A stretch of DNA of 6,691 nucleotides from an uncultured Fretibacterium sp. Lineage in GTDB: Bacteria; Synergistota; Synergistia; Synergistales; Aminobacteriaceae. Positions 5,432 to 6,691 of the stretch are shown here, piece by piece (the stretch's first letter is position 1; each line of letters opens with the position of its first letter). Both the position numbers and the translations under genes were made by a program. The stretch lies in contig CALGHA010000113.1 in the NCBI GenBank assembly GCA_937915835.1, positions 1 through 6,691 on the forward strand. The letters are read 5' to 3'. A model generated the notes under the pieces. That model saw nothing but the letters and a program-made list of their open reading frames with translations. It did no database searches and was not told where the DNA came from.

Positions 5432-6691
5432 AGTCCCGTTTAACATGCTCAAGATTGAAGCTATAGAATTGGCCTGCTGTGAGAGTTTCGCAATCTGGGT
5501 TTCAGCGGCTGTAAATTTCGTACGCAACGCCTCTTCTTGACGGTCAAGCCTGTCTTGATATTTCTCTAAATACTCGTCGATTGAAGCAATCTGCGTGTCA
5601 ATATCCTCAATCTGGCGCGTTAATGTTCCTGAAGTCTCACCTGACGCTGAACTCGTAAGCATTGATTTACACCAGGTATCCAGTTCACCTACGAACATGA
5701 GCATTAACTCTTGAACCTCGTCGGGATTGTCTTCAAGGGCTTCCATGAATTTGCTCTCGTTGAACTCAAGCTCCCCACTCTCAACTTTCGTGAAGTCAAC
5801 AGTGGATGATGAACTTAATTCAGCCGAAGCATTAACGCCAATTCCAAGCTGATAAATGCCCTTGTACGTGTAATTCATTTTCAAGGCATTCAACGCGGCA
5901 CTTCCTGAGACTGTGATTGTGTCGTCGGAAGTCGAGTTAATCACGAGCTTATCATCAACGATTGAGGCCTTAAGCAATGGCTGGTCCCTGAGTTTTCCTT
6001 CTTCGTCGTAATACATATTTCTCATAGCCGGATTAGTGCTGTCATTAATCATGTCAACAATATCTTGAAGCGTATGATACGGCGAAATTGTAAGATCCGA
6101 ATAAATTGAACCAATCCTCAGCCTCAATGTTGCGTCAGATTTCAGACCGTTATTAGCCATAGTTCCGTAAATTTCTCCGGAGCTTGTACGCTGAGTGAAT
6201 GTATAAGTGTAATTCTGAGACGTGAGATTACGCATTTGGCTCTTTGTGTTGCGTAAGAGTGAATTTCCGTGAAGAAGTCCCCATCTCATTCTGAAATCGT
6301 CGCTGTCAACCGTCGCGGCTGTATCTTCGTCAACTTGGCTTTCAGTCATTCTCGTGTTCATCCAGCTCATTAAATCGTTGTAACTGTCCTTGAAAGTGTT
6401 GATTGCTTCTACAGCTTTTTCGGCATCGTGAGAAATATCGAGTGAGACGCTGCCAATTCCCTTAAGATGCAGAGTTACACCCTTCAAGTTATCGATTTCG
6501 TTGCCGTAACTTTCGCCGATATCGTTAGTGTCACGTTCAACTTCTGCGCCGTCAAGGTCAAAAATTGCGTTATGAGCTCCGGTGTAATACGCGCTGTTCT
6601 CGCTTCCGTCAGAGTTATACCAGTAAGACGAGTCGAGGCCTAAATCATCGAGAACGTCATCTGTGCCGCTCAAAGTGAAAGTGTTAGCGTC
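5396..6691 (-). CDS. fliD: Flagellar hook-associated protein 2 (filament cap), partial (5' end outside window)
   Basis: The C-terminal 431 codons of FliD, the pentameric cap at the filament tip that directs flagellin assembly after export by the flagellar type III system. Numbering from the edge, residues 39-77 show the hook-IN type block (AIFDLDG...ERDTN, then LKGVTLHLKG). DAEKAVEAINTFKDSYNDLM (89-108) is the classic start of the FliD C-terminal domain. Near 280-325, YQLGIG and ELEFNESKFMEALEDNPDEVQELM match the conserved block before the terminal coiled coil. Residues about 354-412 form that coiled coil, and a Ser/Thr-rich tail ends the protein. Between them, about residues 159-278 are an additional domain. 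The frame is open to the edge (DANTFTLSG...), so the TTG at 6673-6671 is not taken as the start. The stop is TGA at 5398-5396, inside the opposing glycosyltransferase frame. Confidence 0.95.
   Translation of the reverse strand, partial: DANTFTLSGTDDVLDDLGLDSSYWYNSDGSENSAYYTGAHNAIFDLDGAEVERDTNDIGESYGNEIDNLKGVTLHLKGIGSVSLDISHDAEKAVEAINTFKDSYNDLMSWMNTRMTESQVDEDTAATVDSDDFRMRWGLLHGNSLLRNTKSQMRNLTSQNYTYTFTQRTSSGEIYGTMANNGLKSDATLRLRIGSIYSDLTISPYHTLQDIVDMINDSTNPAMRNMYYDEEGKLRDQPLLKASIVDDKLVINSTSDDTITVSGSAALNALKMNYTYKGIYQLGIGVNASAELSSSSTVDFTKVESGELEFNESKFMEALEDNPDEVQELMLMFVGELDTWCKSMLTSSASGETSGTLTRQIEDIDTQIASIDEYLEKYQDRLDRQEEALRTKFTAAETQIAKLSQQANSIASILSMLNGTSDSSSSYTAST

Noticed and set aside
6671..6673. 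TTG as the start of fliD
   Set aside because: The frame stays open to the window edge and FliD homology requires a long N-terminal half, so the gene begins outside the window.

Overview
The window is 6.7 kb of moderately AT-rich bacterial DNA, densely packed with genes. A flagellar cap protein, a Na+/H+ antiporter of the NhaC family, a surface-polysaccharide type glycosyltransferase and a tryptophan biosynthesis gene point to a motile, free-living or host-associated bacterium, probably an anaerobe. The taxon cannot be fixed from the sequence. A Synergistota- or Clostridia-like gut bacterium would fit, but that is an impression only.

Layout. Reading the minus strand from the right edge, fliD (5396-6691, 5' end outside the window) runs leftwards. 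Tail-to-tail with it is the only plus-strand gene, a GT4 glycosyltransferase (4301-5431); the two overlap by 36 bp. A 147-bp divergent intergenic region (4154-4300) separates the glycosyltransferase from an NhaC-family antiporter (2699-4153, minus). Further left on the minus strand, a terminator-like hairpin that partly overlaps a good extended -10 promoter is followed by a compact cluster: trpF (1990-2613), an EamA/DMT-family permease (1099-1956), a ParA-family ATPase (382-1071) and an acidic protein of unknown function (395 to beyond the left edge). Gaps of 33 and 27 bp and a 14-bp overlap suggest that these four are co-transcribed.

The most unusual element is in the divergent intergenic region. 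A perfect 13-bp inverted repeat (4233-4245 / 4270-4282) holds a 24-nt loop containing the tightest canonical G-quadruplex motif, GGGCGGGCGGGTGGG, with all connecting loops one base long. It lies just upstream of the predicted nhaC-family -35 element and just upstream of the ribosome binding site of the glycosyltransferase. It could act as a regulatory switch, a recombination hotspot or a copy of a dispersed repeat.

Other points of interest are the glycosyltransferase C-terminus, which appears to run into antisense fliD sequence and looks shortened; an extra domain of about 120 residues inside the C-terminal half of FliD; and the ParA ATPase paired with an uncharacterised Pro/Glu-rich protein in a cluster headed by trpF. 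No tRNA, rRNA, CRISPR array, insertion sequence or origin was recognised.
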